From NCBI RefSeq assembly GCF_031457275.1, contig NZ_JAVDWH010000001.1, forward strand, positions 1,302,001 through 1,366,000: a DNA stretch of 64,000 nucleotides, given 5' to 3'. The notes under the pieces are model-generated. The model saw only the letters and a list, made by a program, of their open reading frames with translations. It made no database searches and was not told the DNA's origin. The DNA is from Aeromicrobium panaciterrae (GTDB lineage: Bacteria; Actinomycetota; Actinomycetes; Propionibacteriales; Nocardioidaceae). The position numbers and the translations under genes are program-made. This document shows, one piece after another, positions 56,704 through 64,000 of this stretch (the first letter of the stretch is position 1; each line of letters begins with the position of its first letter).

Positions 56704-58428
56704 CTAGGCGAGGTAGCTTCTGCTGACCTCAAGGAAGCGCTCGGTGATCCGCTCAGGCGGAGTGTCGCTGAGGTAGTACGTGCGCAGCCCGTTGCGGGTC
56801 GAAGCATGCGAGTCTGGACCCAACATGTCGTCGAGCGCCTCGTCGAGTCCGCCGGCGACCTTCTTGACGACATCGATGACGTACGCGGCGCGTGCCAGCG
56901 GGAAACCTTCGAGGAACGCGTCTCCATGGGCCGACACAGCAGTCATCGCGAACGGCTTGCCCGAGATCAGGAAGTCCGAGGCGACACTCGACACGTCCGA
57001 GATCATCGCGTCACTGGCGTTGAAACAGTCGACCACTGACATCTCCGTCTCGGCTGCTGGGCCGAACACGTGCGCAGTTCCCGTGTCGCGCGAGTGCTGC
57101 TCCAGCAGAGCGATGATCTCGTCGCACGCGCGGGCGTTGCCTTTGTGTCGGCGACCGTACGGGTGCGGTCGGAACACGACGGTGCAGTCACGCGCGAGCA
57201 GGGCTTCGACGATCTTCTTGCCTGCAGACAACGAGCTGTAGTCGGAGTCTTCGTAGAAGCCCGACCAGGTGGGGCTGTAGAGAACTGTGGGCTTGTCGAT
57301 CTCTGCAATCGGCTGGCCAGCCTGGTGCACGTGCTCAAGTTGGGGGCGTCCGACGATCTCGAACTGCTCCGGCAGGGTCGAGACCCCATGCTTGGCAAAT
57401 CGGTCAATCGCGGCCTGACCTGCGACGAAGTTGCGGTCGTACTGGCGGAAAGTCGGGCTGACGCTGGCGATCTTGTCGCTGTCGCCGTGGTTCAGCTGGA
57501 TATGCGTCAGATGCGTGAACCGGATCATGTGTGAGTTGCGTACGGCGGTGTTGGCGTAGAACACGGCCTTCATCGACGGGCAGATGACCGGATCGAGATC
57601 CTCGAGGCCAACCCGGAGGATCACGGGGGCCTTGGTCATCTTCGAAACCTCATGGAAGTTCGCGATCGTGCGGACGAGCACGAAATACGGGGCACCAATG
57701 CGGTCGAGGTACGGCAGCCACATCGTGGCTTGGTAGGCGGTGCCGGCCGGTGCCTGCCAGTGGAAGGCGAACGCCGGAGCGAGTTCGAGCATGATCTTCG
57801 GCAGTTCGCGCTCGAACCGGTTGCGACCAATCAGGTACGAGGCGGATTGTTTGCCGACCAACGTCGCCGCGCCGAGGGTGGCCACGGTCGCGACCGTCGC
57901 CGGAAGCTGGGACCAGTGGAACGCGGCCGACACCAAGAGCAGCAGTACGGCCGTCGTGGTCAGCGAGAAGTAGGCATTGGCGACAGGAGTCGACGGCAGC
58001 GCGACGTCCCGACCCGGGATGTTGGCGGACTGAGGAGTCGCGTTGATGACAGGGCGTCGTACGGCCCCTTCGACGACGATCAGGGCAAGAAGTACCGATG
58101 TCACCGCGACAACCCACCAGGAACGGTCGTGCGCGACCGTCAAAGCCAGCGCGGCCAAAGCGGTGGCGGCACGAGGAAGGGGCACTTTGCCCATCAACAA
58201 GGCTGGAGCCTCGCCAGAGCGTCTTGACTGAACTTCCTCGAGCACGACGTGTCCGATGATCAATACAGCCATGACAAGCACCGCTATGCGGGCGGTGGTC
58301 GAGGCGGGATAGCTGATCGCGATGGCGGCGGTGAGAACGCTCAGAAGATTGAGGACGGTCGTGAGGCCACCGAGGGCCCGCCCCATGTACCGGATTGATG
58401 AGAATCCAGAACGAAGTGAAGGCGGCAT
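56704..58428 (-). CDS. Membrane-anchored CDP-polyol phosphotransferase, TagF-like
   Basis: A 574-residue protein with an N-terminal membrane region of about five or six helices (residues 20-190) that ordinary TagF lacks, and a C-terminal phosphotransferase domain. The latter has HGDSDK (314-319), YSPTW, RPHP (420-423) and SDVSSV (477-482), the same set as in the 51669-52880 enzyme. The two probably act on the same polymer, one as primase and one as polymerase. It starts at ATG 58428 and ends 9 bases from the convergent EEP gene. Confidence 0.85.
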   Translation of the reverse strand: MPPSLRSGFSSIRYMGRALGGLTTVLNLLSVLTAAIAISYPASTTARIAVLVMAVLIIGHVVLEEVQSRRSGEAPALLMGKVPLPRAATALAALALTVAHDRSWWVVAVTSVLLALIVVEGAVRRPVINATPQSANIPGRDVALPSTPVANAYFSLTTTAVLLLLVSAAFHWSQLPATVATVATLGAATLVGKQSASYLIGRNRFERELPKIMLELAPAFAFHWQAPAGTAYQATMWLPYLDRIGAPYFVLVRTIANFHEVSKMTKAPVILRVGLEDLDPVICPSMKAVFYANTAVRNSHMIRFTHLTHIQLNHGDSDKIASVSPTFRQYDRNFVAGQAAIDRFAKHGVSTLPEQFEIVGRPQLEHVHQAGQPIAEIDKPTVLYSPTWSGFYEDSDYSSLSAGKKIVEALLARDCTVVFRPHPYGRRHKGNARACDEIIALLEQHSRDTGTAHVFGPAAETEMSVVDCFNASDAMISDVSSVASDFLISGKPFAMTAVSAHGDAFLEGFPLARAAYVIDVVKKVAGGLDEALDDMLGPDSHASTRNGLRTYYLSDTPPERITERFLEVSRSYLA

Positions 58429-58493
58429 GGTGCCCTTTCTGCGGGGTATGGCGGGGAGATTGACAGCGTACTTGAGGAGATTCTTCCGTTGGC

Positions 58494-59027
58494 TCAGCGG
58501 CAGAACTTGGCAGATTTGGTCTGAATGGCGTCCATCGAGGCGTTGAGAGTCTCGAGGTTCACCGCGAGGGCTTTGAGGAGCTCGGGATCGTTGGAGTCGG
58601 CCGCCTTCTTGCCTTCACGGAGGAAGCCCAGGGCCTTGGCGTAGTCGTCCCTCAGACTCAGCGGAGCCACCCGTTCCGCCTTGCTGTAGCGAGAGAGGAG
58701 CTGGTCGAACAGCTTGGACAGCTCGGACGTATCCACGCCCTCCTCTTCCTTGTCGCCGGAGTCCGCCAAGCCACCCTTCTGCATCTGGCGGAACGCAGGA
58801 CAGTACTTGTCCTTGTCAGGCGGGAGGCTGGACGGCGAGGCCTCGGCGGACGGTGCAGCAGAGGAGGAGCCAGCAGAGGGTGACTCAGCACTCGGCTTGC
58901 CGCCACCGTTGGAGTCGGCCGGAAGGACGAACAGTGCGGTCACCACGGCCGCTACAGCCACGAGGCTGGCACCCGCAATGGCGAGATCCCTCGGGGAGTC
59001 GAGCAGTCGACTCAACCACGCGGGCAT
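58494..59027 (-). CDS. Membrane-anchored protein of unknown function with a helical outer domain
   Basis: A 177-residue protein; ATG 59027 with GAGGTGA upstream. One membrane helix (IAGASLVAVAAVVTALFVL) is followed by a low-complexity Ser/Ala/Pro stretch and an outer helical domain, residues 70-177, with two cysteines (KYCPAF and KFCR) that could form a disulphide. I do not recognise a family. It lies upstream of the membrane-anchored phosphotransferase on the same strand, 65 bases away, and may belong to that operon. Confidence 0.7.
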   Translation of the reverse strand: MPAWLSRLLDSPRDLAIAGASLVAVAAVVTALFVLPADSNGGGKPSAESPSAGSSSAAPSAEASPSSLPPDKDKYCPAFRQMQKGGLADSGDKEEEGVDTSELSKLFDQLLSRYSKAERVAPLSLRDDYAKALGFLREGKKAADSNDPELLKALAVNLETLNASMDAIQTKSAKFCR

Positions 59028-59201
59028 ATTCACCTCATTCGTACGTACGTCGCCGGGCCGATTGCCCGCCGACGCTCTCGCAAGCCTAGACTCCGCTGAA
59101 AGACGGAGCCAGTCGAGGTGCGCGCGGCTCGGGCGATGTGTGGCCCACGCTGTCCGAATGAGAGAATCATCGGCGTGCCCAGCGACAGTGAGGGAACCAG
59201 G

Positions 59202-60524
59202 GTGGACGACAACATCAAGCGTGAACAGATCCTGGTCCGTTCGTGCCAGTCGCCGACAGCCAATCTCGACCCACTGAAGTCGATCGGCTTCATCGGAAGC
59301 AACCAGGGCAATCTGCTCTACCAATTTTCAACGCACCGCGCCCTCGTGCGCGACGACGTCGACGTGCGGACCATCTCGTACGGCAAGTTCGGCAAGGGGC
59401 CGGTCGAAGAGCGTGCCGAGTGGATCAACTCCGAGTGTGACCGCCTGGTTCTGCCACTGTCGAGCTCATTTCGCCTTCAGAACCTCAAGAACCTCGACGC
59501 GTGGGCTGACCTGGTGGAACGTCTGACGGTCCCCGTGACGGTCGTGGGCATCGGCGCCCAGCTGCGTCTGCAGGACGTGCGCGACGGAACCTTCGTGCCG
59601 AGCCGGGTCACCGGTATCGCTGCCTCTGCGGCCGAGATTGCTGAGCACGAGGCGGCAGCTCGCCGGTTCGTGGCTGCAGTTCTCGACCGATCAGAGTCGA
59701 TCGGCGTCCGAGGTGAGGTCAGCAAGAAGTACCTCGAATACCTCGGCTTTCCGGCCGACCGGATCGACATCATCGGATGCCCGTCCCTGTTCATGTGGGG
59801 CCCTGACTTCCGCATGCCGGAGAAGCCTGTACGCCTGGGCAAGCGTTCCAAAATGTCACTGTCGTTCGACCACCGCATCGCGTCGACGGCAGGGCTTCTC
59901 GACCGCACCATCACCGAGTACCCGAAGTCGAGCGTCTACATGCAGGAGACGATTGGCGCCAGGATGGTCATCACGGGCGAAGAGACTCGTGCGACGTGGC
60001 CCGGTGACCCGCGGTTCCCGGTGAAGACAGCCCATCGCGCCTACCGCGAACACCGTCTGGAGTACTTCCCGACTGCTTGGTCGTGGATCCGGCACATGGA
60101 GAGCTATGACTTCGCCTTCGGCCCGCGCCTGCACGGCACGGTGGCGGCGACACTGGCCGGAACCTCGGCACATCTGATGGTTCACGACTCGCGCACCCTC
60201 GAGGTAGCCCAGCATCACCACCTGCCGCACACCCTGATCGAAGACATGGGCCCCACCGCTTCGGCAGCTGAGGTCGCGTCGCGGCAGGACTACACGGCGT
60301 TCAACGAGGCTTATCGCGGCAATTTCGACCGTTTCACGGCCTTCCTGGCGCGCAACTCGCTCAAATCGGCCTACGAGGCGCCTGGTGAGGCGCTCGCCGC
60401 CTTCGACGCCTCGCTGGAGCAGCCAGCGCGTGCTCTGGGCGTAGTGAGCGACAAGACTCCGTCCGTGCCAGTACGCCGTCGGCTCAGCCTTGCAGCCAAG
60501 GCATTGCGCGGCCAGATCCGCTGA
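59202..60524 (+). CDS. Polysaccharide pyruvyl transferase family protein
   Basis: A 440-residue protein (GTG 59202; GTG 59175 is an alternative start). SIGFIGSNQGNLLYQFSTHRAL is the N-terminal motif, IGVRGEVSKKYLEYLGF and VVGIGAQLRL are central, and FGPRLHGTVAATLAGTSAHLM is the family C-terminal HGT motif. Members transfer pyruvate from phosphoenolpyruvate to a sugar or polyol, forming a ketal. A second homologue is at 63030. Wall polymers with pyruvate ketals are known in actinobacteria. Confidence 0.85.
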   Translation: MDDNIKREQILVRSCQSPTANLDPLKSIGFIGSNQGNLLYQFSTHRALVRDDVDVRTISYGKFGKGPVEERAEWINSECDRLVLPLSSSFRLQNLKNLDAWADLVERLTVPVTVVGIGAQLRLQDVRDGTFVPSRVTGIAASAAEIAEHEAAARRFVAAVLDRSESIGVRGEVSKKYLEYLGFPADRIDIIGCPSLFMWGPDFRMPEKPVRLGKRSKMSLSFDHRIASTAGLLDRTITEYPKSSVYMQETIGARMVITGEETRATWPGDPRFPVKTAHRAYREHRLEYFPTAWSWIRHMESYDFAFGPRLHGTVAATLAGTSAHLMVHDSRTLEVAQHHHLPHTLIEDMGPTASAAEVASRQDYTAFNEAYRGNFDRFTAFLARNSLKSAYEAPGEALAAFDASLEQPARALGVVSDKTPSVPVRRRLSLAAKALRGQIR

Positions 60525-60617
60525 TCGCGTGAGTGCCTCGTCACTCGCGACGTACGAAGGCCAGAAAGGTATGTATCCTGTTCGGGACGCTTTCGTCGAT
60601 CAGGGGAAGTCATTTTC

Positions 60618-62945
60618 ATGCCACGTAGGTTCTCGGTTTTCTGTGCCCTGGCACTTCTAGCGACGCTCCTGGTCCCGGCGGGCTTTCCCGCATCGGCCGA
60701 TACGCAGCCGCGCGAGAACAATCGCTACGTCAATCTTGACGATCCCAACTCGTTCGATGCCATTCGTCCGGCCCCCAATGACGTGTCGTACCCGAACGGC
60801 CGTCGCGTGGAGATCTACGGCTCAGTCGGCGACAACGAGACCGGTATGGACTGGCGCACTGTCAACGCGTTTGCGTCACTCGTCAACTCGGTGCCGGCGG
60901 GCTATCACTCCTACACGACCCTGTTCAACAGTCTGTACGACGACAGGTCGGTCAGCAAGGCCGACCTTCCCGACGACACTGGCAACTACAAGTGGACCGT
61001 CACTCATCGTGACGAAGTGTTCTCCCCGACTGCGGCGTACATCAACCTAGCCAACAAGTACGACACCTACTCCGAGCGCAAGCAATACATCCACGTCCTT
61101 GGCGCCAAGGAGAGCATGAACGAGGCCTACGCGGCCAACAGCTCGCTGGCCCGCTTGGTTGAGAACGGTGCAGTCGACTACCGGGAGTGCGCAGGCGACG
61201 GAGGCTGCCTCTCTGGCCCCAACCACCTCATGCACTCCAAGTACGGCGCCTTCGAGAAGGCCAAAGACTCCGCAGGCAACATGCACGACAACGTCATCTG
61301 GATGACATCGTCGAACCTCAACGGCTCGAGCGGCTCCAAGAAGGCCAACATCAGCATCGCGATCTACGACGATGAAGAAGCGTTCAAGGCCATCCGAGAT
61401 GGCATCTACGCTCCGTCGATCCAGGTCGCCAACGGAATGTCTCCCTCCGCCGCGATCAACGGCAACCCGCGCTACAAGGCTGCGATCACCGTTGACCCGG
61501 CAACGGGCGTTATTGCGGGTATGCCGACCGACTCGGGCATCACGCTGCTCCCGTCGCCCAGGCGTGTCACCAACGCTTCGGAGCACACCGACCAGACCGA
61601 TGTTGAGGCAGCGTTCCTCAACAAGCAGGCGGACGACAACCTCGCCAAGCCAGGCTGCAAGGTCTATGCAGTGCATTCGCTGTTCAACAGCACGCGAGCG
61701 GGAGTCCTCGACGGACTCCTCCGGCTCAAGAACCAGAGCTGCGACATCAAGATCGTGCTCGGCGACAACGCGATCTCCGACATCGTCGACGGCTACTTCA
61801 ACATGAGCGAAGACCTTCGCGAATTGATCGGCAAGGTCGAATTCGCCAACGTGCACGACAAGACTCTGAGCTACAAGTACGGCGGCAACGCCACTGCATT
61901 CGGCGGCGCTTCGAACTTCACCGGCACCAGCCTGGAGTACGACGAGCTGGCCTGGCGGGCCAACGACACCGGCATCACTGACTCGGTCCAAGAGCACTCG
62001 GAGCGGATCTACCAGCTTGCCCGCGGTCAGGTGACCTGGACAGCGCCTACCTCGGTCGCCATCAGCCCTTCCAGCACTCTGAAGGTCCAGACCGGCGATC
62101 ACATTCGACTCGGCGCCAACCCGTCCCCGAACAACGCGCTGATCACCAACACGTCGTGGGTCTCGGACAATCCCTCGATCGCTTCGGTGAACCCAACCAC
62201 TGGCGTCCTCACGGGTGTTGCGGATGGCGTTACCACGATCCATGCGACTGTGACGTCGCCACCGTCGACCACGTCGGGGCCCATCCAGAAGTCCAAGACA
62301 GCCACCGTCACGGTCGGGGCTGGCCTCGCGTCGTCCTCAGGCGGCGGCACTCGTGCCAACGTTCCGCCGACGCTCACCATGGACAACAAGCAGGCCTACG
62401 GCGACAAGACCGACATTGTCGTCACCTGGGGCTACGGCAAGCAGAACTACAGCGGCATCGTGAAGCTGCAGTACTACTCGGGCGGCTGGAAGTCGTACGA
62501 CAAGGACATCACTGTCAGCAACGGCAAGGGCCACCTCTCAGCTGCGATGTCGAGCAGCAAGACTTGGCGCGCCTACGGCGCCCGACTCGACAAGATCGAC
62601 GGCGTCGATGTACCCAACCTGACGTCCAAGGCGATGTCGAACTGGAGCATCAACACGGTCCGTCAGCATCCCTACAGCTCCACACCGCGCCTGTACGCGA
62701 CCACGATGGTCAAGAGCGGTAGCAAGATCCCGTTCCTGATCTCCTGGGACCGTGGCGGAGGGGTCTTCCGTCTGCAGCAGCGTGGATCGTCGGGACCGTG
62801 GAAGACGCACGCGGTCTATTCGATACCAAGCGGCAAGAACGAAGAGTTCATCATCGTTCCGGTTCTCAACACGAAGTACTGGCGGATCGCCACCAGCACG
62901 GGCACTACCAAGGTCTCCAACACCGTCAAGGTCGCGGCGAAGTAG
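60618..62945 (+). CDS. Secreted phospholipase D-like protein with Ig-like (Big_2) domain
   Basis: A 775-residue exported protein. A signal peptide (FCALALLATLLVPAGFPASA) precedes a two-part PLD-like region: MHSKYG (His206, Lys208) and NVHDKT (His413, Lys415), each followed by an SSN/ASN-type segment (MTSSNLNG, GGASNFTG). The aspartate of the full HKD motif is not at the expected spacing in either copy. A bacterial Ig-like domain (about 476-560, SVAISPSSTLKVQTGD) and a beta-rich C-terminus follow. It may cleave a phosphodiester in the wall polymer. Start ATG 60618, with AGGGGAAG upstream. Confidence 0.78.
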   Translation: MPRRFSVFCALALLATLLVPAGFPASADTQPRENNRYVNLDDPNSFDAIRPAPNDVSYPNGRRVEIYGSVGDNETGMDWRTVNAFASLVNSVPAGYHSYTTLFNSLYDDRSVSKADLPDDTGNYKWTVTHRDEVFSPTAAYINLANKYDTYSERKQYIHVLGAKESMNEAYAANSSLARLVENGAVDYRECAGDGGCLSGPNHLMHSKYGAFEKAKDSAGNMHDNVIWMTSSNLNGSSGSKKANISIAIYDDEEAFKAIRDGIYAPSIQVANGMSPSAAINGNPRYKAAITVDPATGVIAGMPTDSGITLLPSPRRVTNASEHTDQTDVEAAFLNKQADDNLAKPGCKVYAVHSLFNSTRAGVLDGLLRLKNQSCDIKIVLGDNAISDIVDGYFNMSEDLRELIGKVEFANVHDKTLSYKYGGNATAFGGASNFTGTSLEYDELAWRANDTGITDSVQEHSERIYQLARGQVTWTAPTSVAISPSSTLKVQTGDHIRLGANPSPNNALITNTSWVSDNPSIASVNPTTGVLTGVADGVTTIHATVTSPPSTTSGPIQKSKTATVTVGAGLASSSGGGTRANVPPTLTMDNKQAYGDKTDIVVTWGYGKQNYSGIVKLQYYSGGWKSYDKDITVSNGKGHLSAAMSSSKTWRAYGARLDKIDGVDVPNLTSKAMSNWSINTVRQHPYSSTPRLYATTMVKSGSKIPFLISWDRGGGVFRLQQRGSSGPWKTHAVYSIPSGKNEEFIIVPVLNTKYWRIATSTGTTKVSNTVKVAAK

Positions 62946-62950
62946 CCTTT

Positions 62951-63001
62951 GACGCGCGGCGTCTTTGACCCGGTAGGTCACCGCAGCGCCCGCTAGCGGG
63001 C
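62951..63001 (+). terminator. Two GC-rich hairpins between the PLD-like and pyruvyl transferase genes
   Basis: GACGC-GCG-GCGTC followed by TTTGA (62951-62968), and the perfect 14-base palindrome GCCCGCTAGCGGGC (62988-63001) followed by TCTCC. The first is close behind the stop and has a short T run; it probably ends the PLD-like transcript. The second may add to it or act in the leader of the next gene. Confidence 0.5.
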
Positions 63002-63029
63002 TCTCCGATTCAACTGAGAAGAAGTTCAA

Positions 63030-64000
63030 GTGAAGCGAATTCTGGTGCGATCCCCGAAGGATCCGTTCCACGTCATCAGTCCTGAGCAGGCGCTCGCCCT
63101 TTATCCGAAGGGTGTCTTCGGCCGCAACGTGGGCAACATGATCTTCACTGAATCGATGCACCGGCTGATCACGGTTCCGGACGCGGACGTCGTCTCAGAC
63201 TCGTTCCTCAGCGAGCGACTGGCCGATTCTCGTTCGCATGCCAAGCGCATCAACGAAGAGTTCGACCAGTTCGTGATTCCGCTGGCCAACGCTTTCCGAC
63301 CGTCGTTCTATCGCAATCTGAAGCAGATGACGCAGCTCATCGAGCGACTGAAGATCCCTGTTGTGGTCGCGGGAGTGGGCGTTGCAGGCGGAACAGGAAG
63401 CCTCGACAACCCGTTCCCCAACAACCCGCCCGAGGTCACCGCGAACATCGAGCGGTTCCTGAAGGCAGTGCTCGACCGGTCTTCCACGATCGGCGTACGC
63501 GGGGAGACCACTCGCGAATATCTGGCAAGTCTTGGCTTCGGAGACGAGCACGTTGAGGTCGTCGGTTGCCCCTCGCTCTTCCGTCGCGGTGCAGACCTGC
63601 GTGTCGACAAGAAGGTCGACCACCTCACCGAAGACAGCCACTTCACGATGAATCTGTCGCCGTACGTCCCGATCATGGACGAGTTGTCGATACGTCACGC
63701 GGCGAAGTACCCCCACATGACGTACATCCCGCAGGGCCACGACTCGCTCGAGATGCTGCTCTGGGGCGTCGATCGCCGTCCGAACAAGCGCCCGGACCTG
63801 CCGGCACACACGACTCACCCGCTCTACCGCGCCAACCGCATGCGCTTCTTCGTCGACCCGTCGACGTGGAACGACTACCTCGCCGAGCGGGAGTTCTCCT
63901 TCGGAACCCGCATTCACGGCAACATTGCCGCGATCCTGGCCGGAACGCCTGCACACGTCCTCGCCCACGACGCGCGCACTCTTGAGCTCGCCCGCTATCA
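63030..64000 (+). CDS. Polysaccharide pyruvyl transferase family protein, second copy (truncated by window end)
   Basis: An open frame from GTG 63030 runs off the window (323 codons seen). The opening KRILVRSPKDPFHVISPEQAL, FGRNVGNMIF, the central IGVRGETTREYLASLGF and the C-terminal FGTRIHGNIAAILAGTPAHVL align with the same motifs of the protein at 59202, which therefore is a paralogue. PFPNNPPEVTANIERFLKA lies in between. The final residues are outside the window. The substrate is not known. Confidence 0.85.
   Translation, partial: MKRILVRSPKDPFHVISPEQALALYPKGVFGRNVGNMIFTESMHRLITVPDADVVSDSFLSERLADSRSHAKRINEEFDQFVIPLANAFRPSFYRNLKQMTQLIERLKIPVVVAGVGVAGGTGSLDNPFPNNPPEVTANIERFLKAVLDRSSTIGVRGETTREYLASLGFGDEHVEVVGCPSLFRRGADLRVDKKVDHLTEDSHFTMNLSPYVPIMDELSIRHAAKYPHMTYIPQGHDSLEMLLWGVDRRPNKRPDLPAHTTHPLYRANRMRFFVDPSTWNDYLAEREFSFGTRIHGNIAAILAGTPAHVLAHDARTLELARY

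Noticed and set aside
60618-62945. PLD-like gene as a pseudogene
   Set aside because: The frame is intact over 775 codons with signal peptide and coherent domains; missing HKD aspartates alone do not show decay.

Overview
The window is high-GC DNA from an actinobacterium, most likely of the Nocardioidaceae (Aeromicrobium or Nocardioides-like). This rests on the gene order, the frequent GTG/TTG starts, the mycothiol-linked Rv2466c homologue, and the many stop/start overlaps. From about 0.3 to 40.9 kb the order follows a block I recall from Mycobacterium tuberculosis (Rv2466c to Rv2419c, read in reverse): Rv2466c-like, rpiB, nei, tig, a lipase-like gene, clpP1-clpP2-clpX, a trans-acting enoyl-reductase-like gene, valS, folC, a DUF4233 gene, ndk, rne, rplU-rpmA-obgE-proB, proA, nadD-rsfS-gpgP.

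Layout. 0-5.2 kb: end of a carboxylate-amine ligase-like gene, the DsbA-like gene, rpiB-nei, a SpoIIE-type phosphatase, an SDR, tRNA-Gly(UCC) with a tandem repeat at its 3' end, a small P-loop kinase and tRNA-Pro(UGG). 5.3-15.2 kb: PhoD-type phosphatase, trigger factor, a lipase-like hydrolase, two SRPBCC paralogues and the Clp protease set with a ClgR-like operator. 15.2-30.3 kb: an unusual archaeal-type ValRS, an MMPL exporter, folC-ndk operon, and the radical-SAM pair (TIGR03960/TIGR03936) split by a small gene, a second MMPL and an MFS gene. 30.4-40.9 kb: rne, ribosomal proteins, obgE, and a proline/NAD/ribosome-silencing stretch with a tandem-HTH LuxR-type regulator inserted between proB and proA.

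41-46.2 kb, after tRNA-Ala(GGC), is the most unusual part. Two gene pairs, each encoding a DUF5819-like single-pass protein and an HTTM (vitamin-K-dependent carboxylase-like) membrane protein, flank a secreted Asp-repeat protein with an LPATG wall-sorting signal. Both HTTM proteins keep a lysine that appears to align with the catalytic lysine of human gamma-glutamyl carboxylase. This is the best candidate here for an undescribed surface-protein modification system.

46.2-50.2 kb holds an MFS transporter, an M13 metallopeptidase and a siderophore-interacting reductase. From 50.2 kb to the end lies a wall-glycopolymer cluster: a fused CDP-ribitol synthase (cytidylyltransferase plus reductase), two CDP-polyol phosphotransferases sharing an HGDSDK motif, UDP-galactopyranose mutase, a galactofuranosyltransferase-like enzyme, two pyruvyltransferase-family proteins and two secreted phosphodiesterase-like proteins. 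Together they suggest a pyruvylated, galactofuranose-containing polyol-phosphate polymer and its turnover enzymes. Genes are very closely packed, several convergent pairs nearly share stop codons, and no stretch longer than 300 bases lacks a gene. I saw no insertion sequence, prophage, CRISPR array or rRNA.
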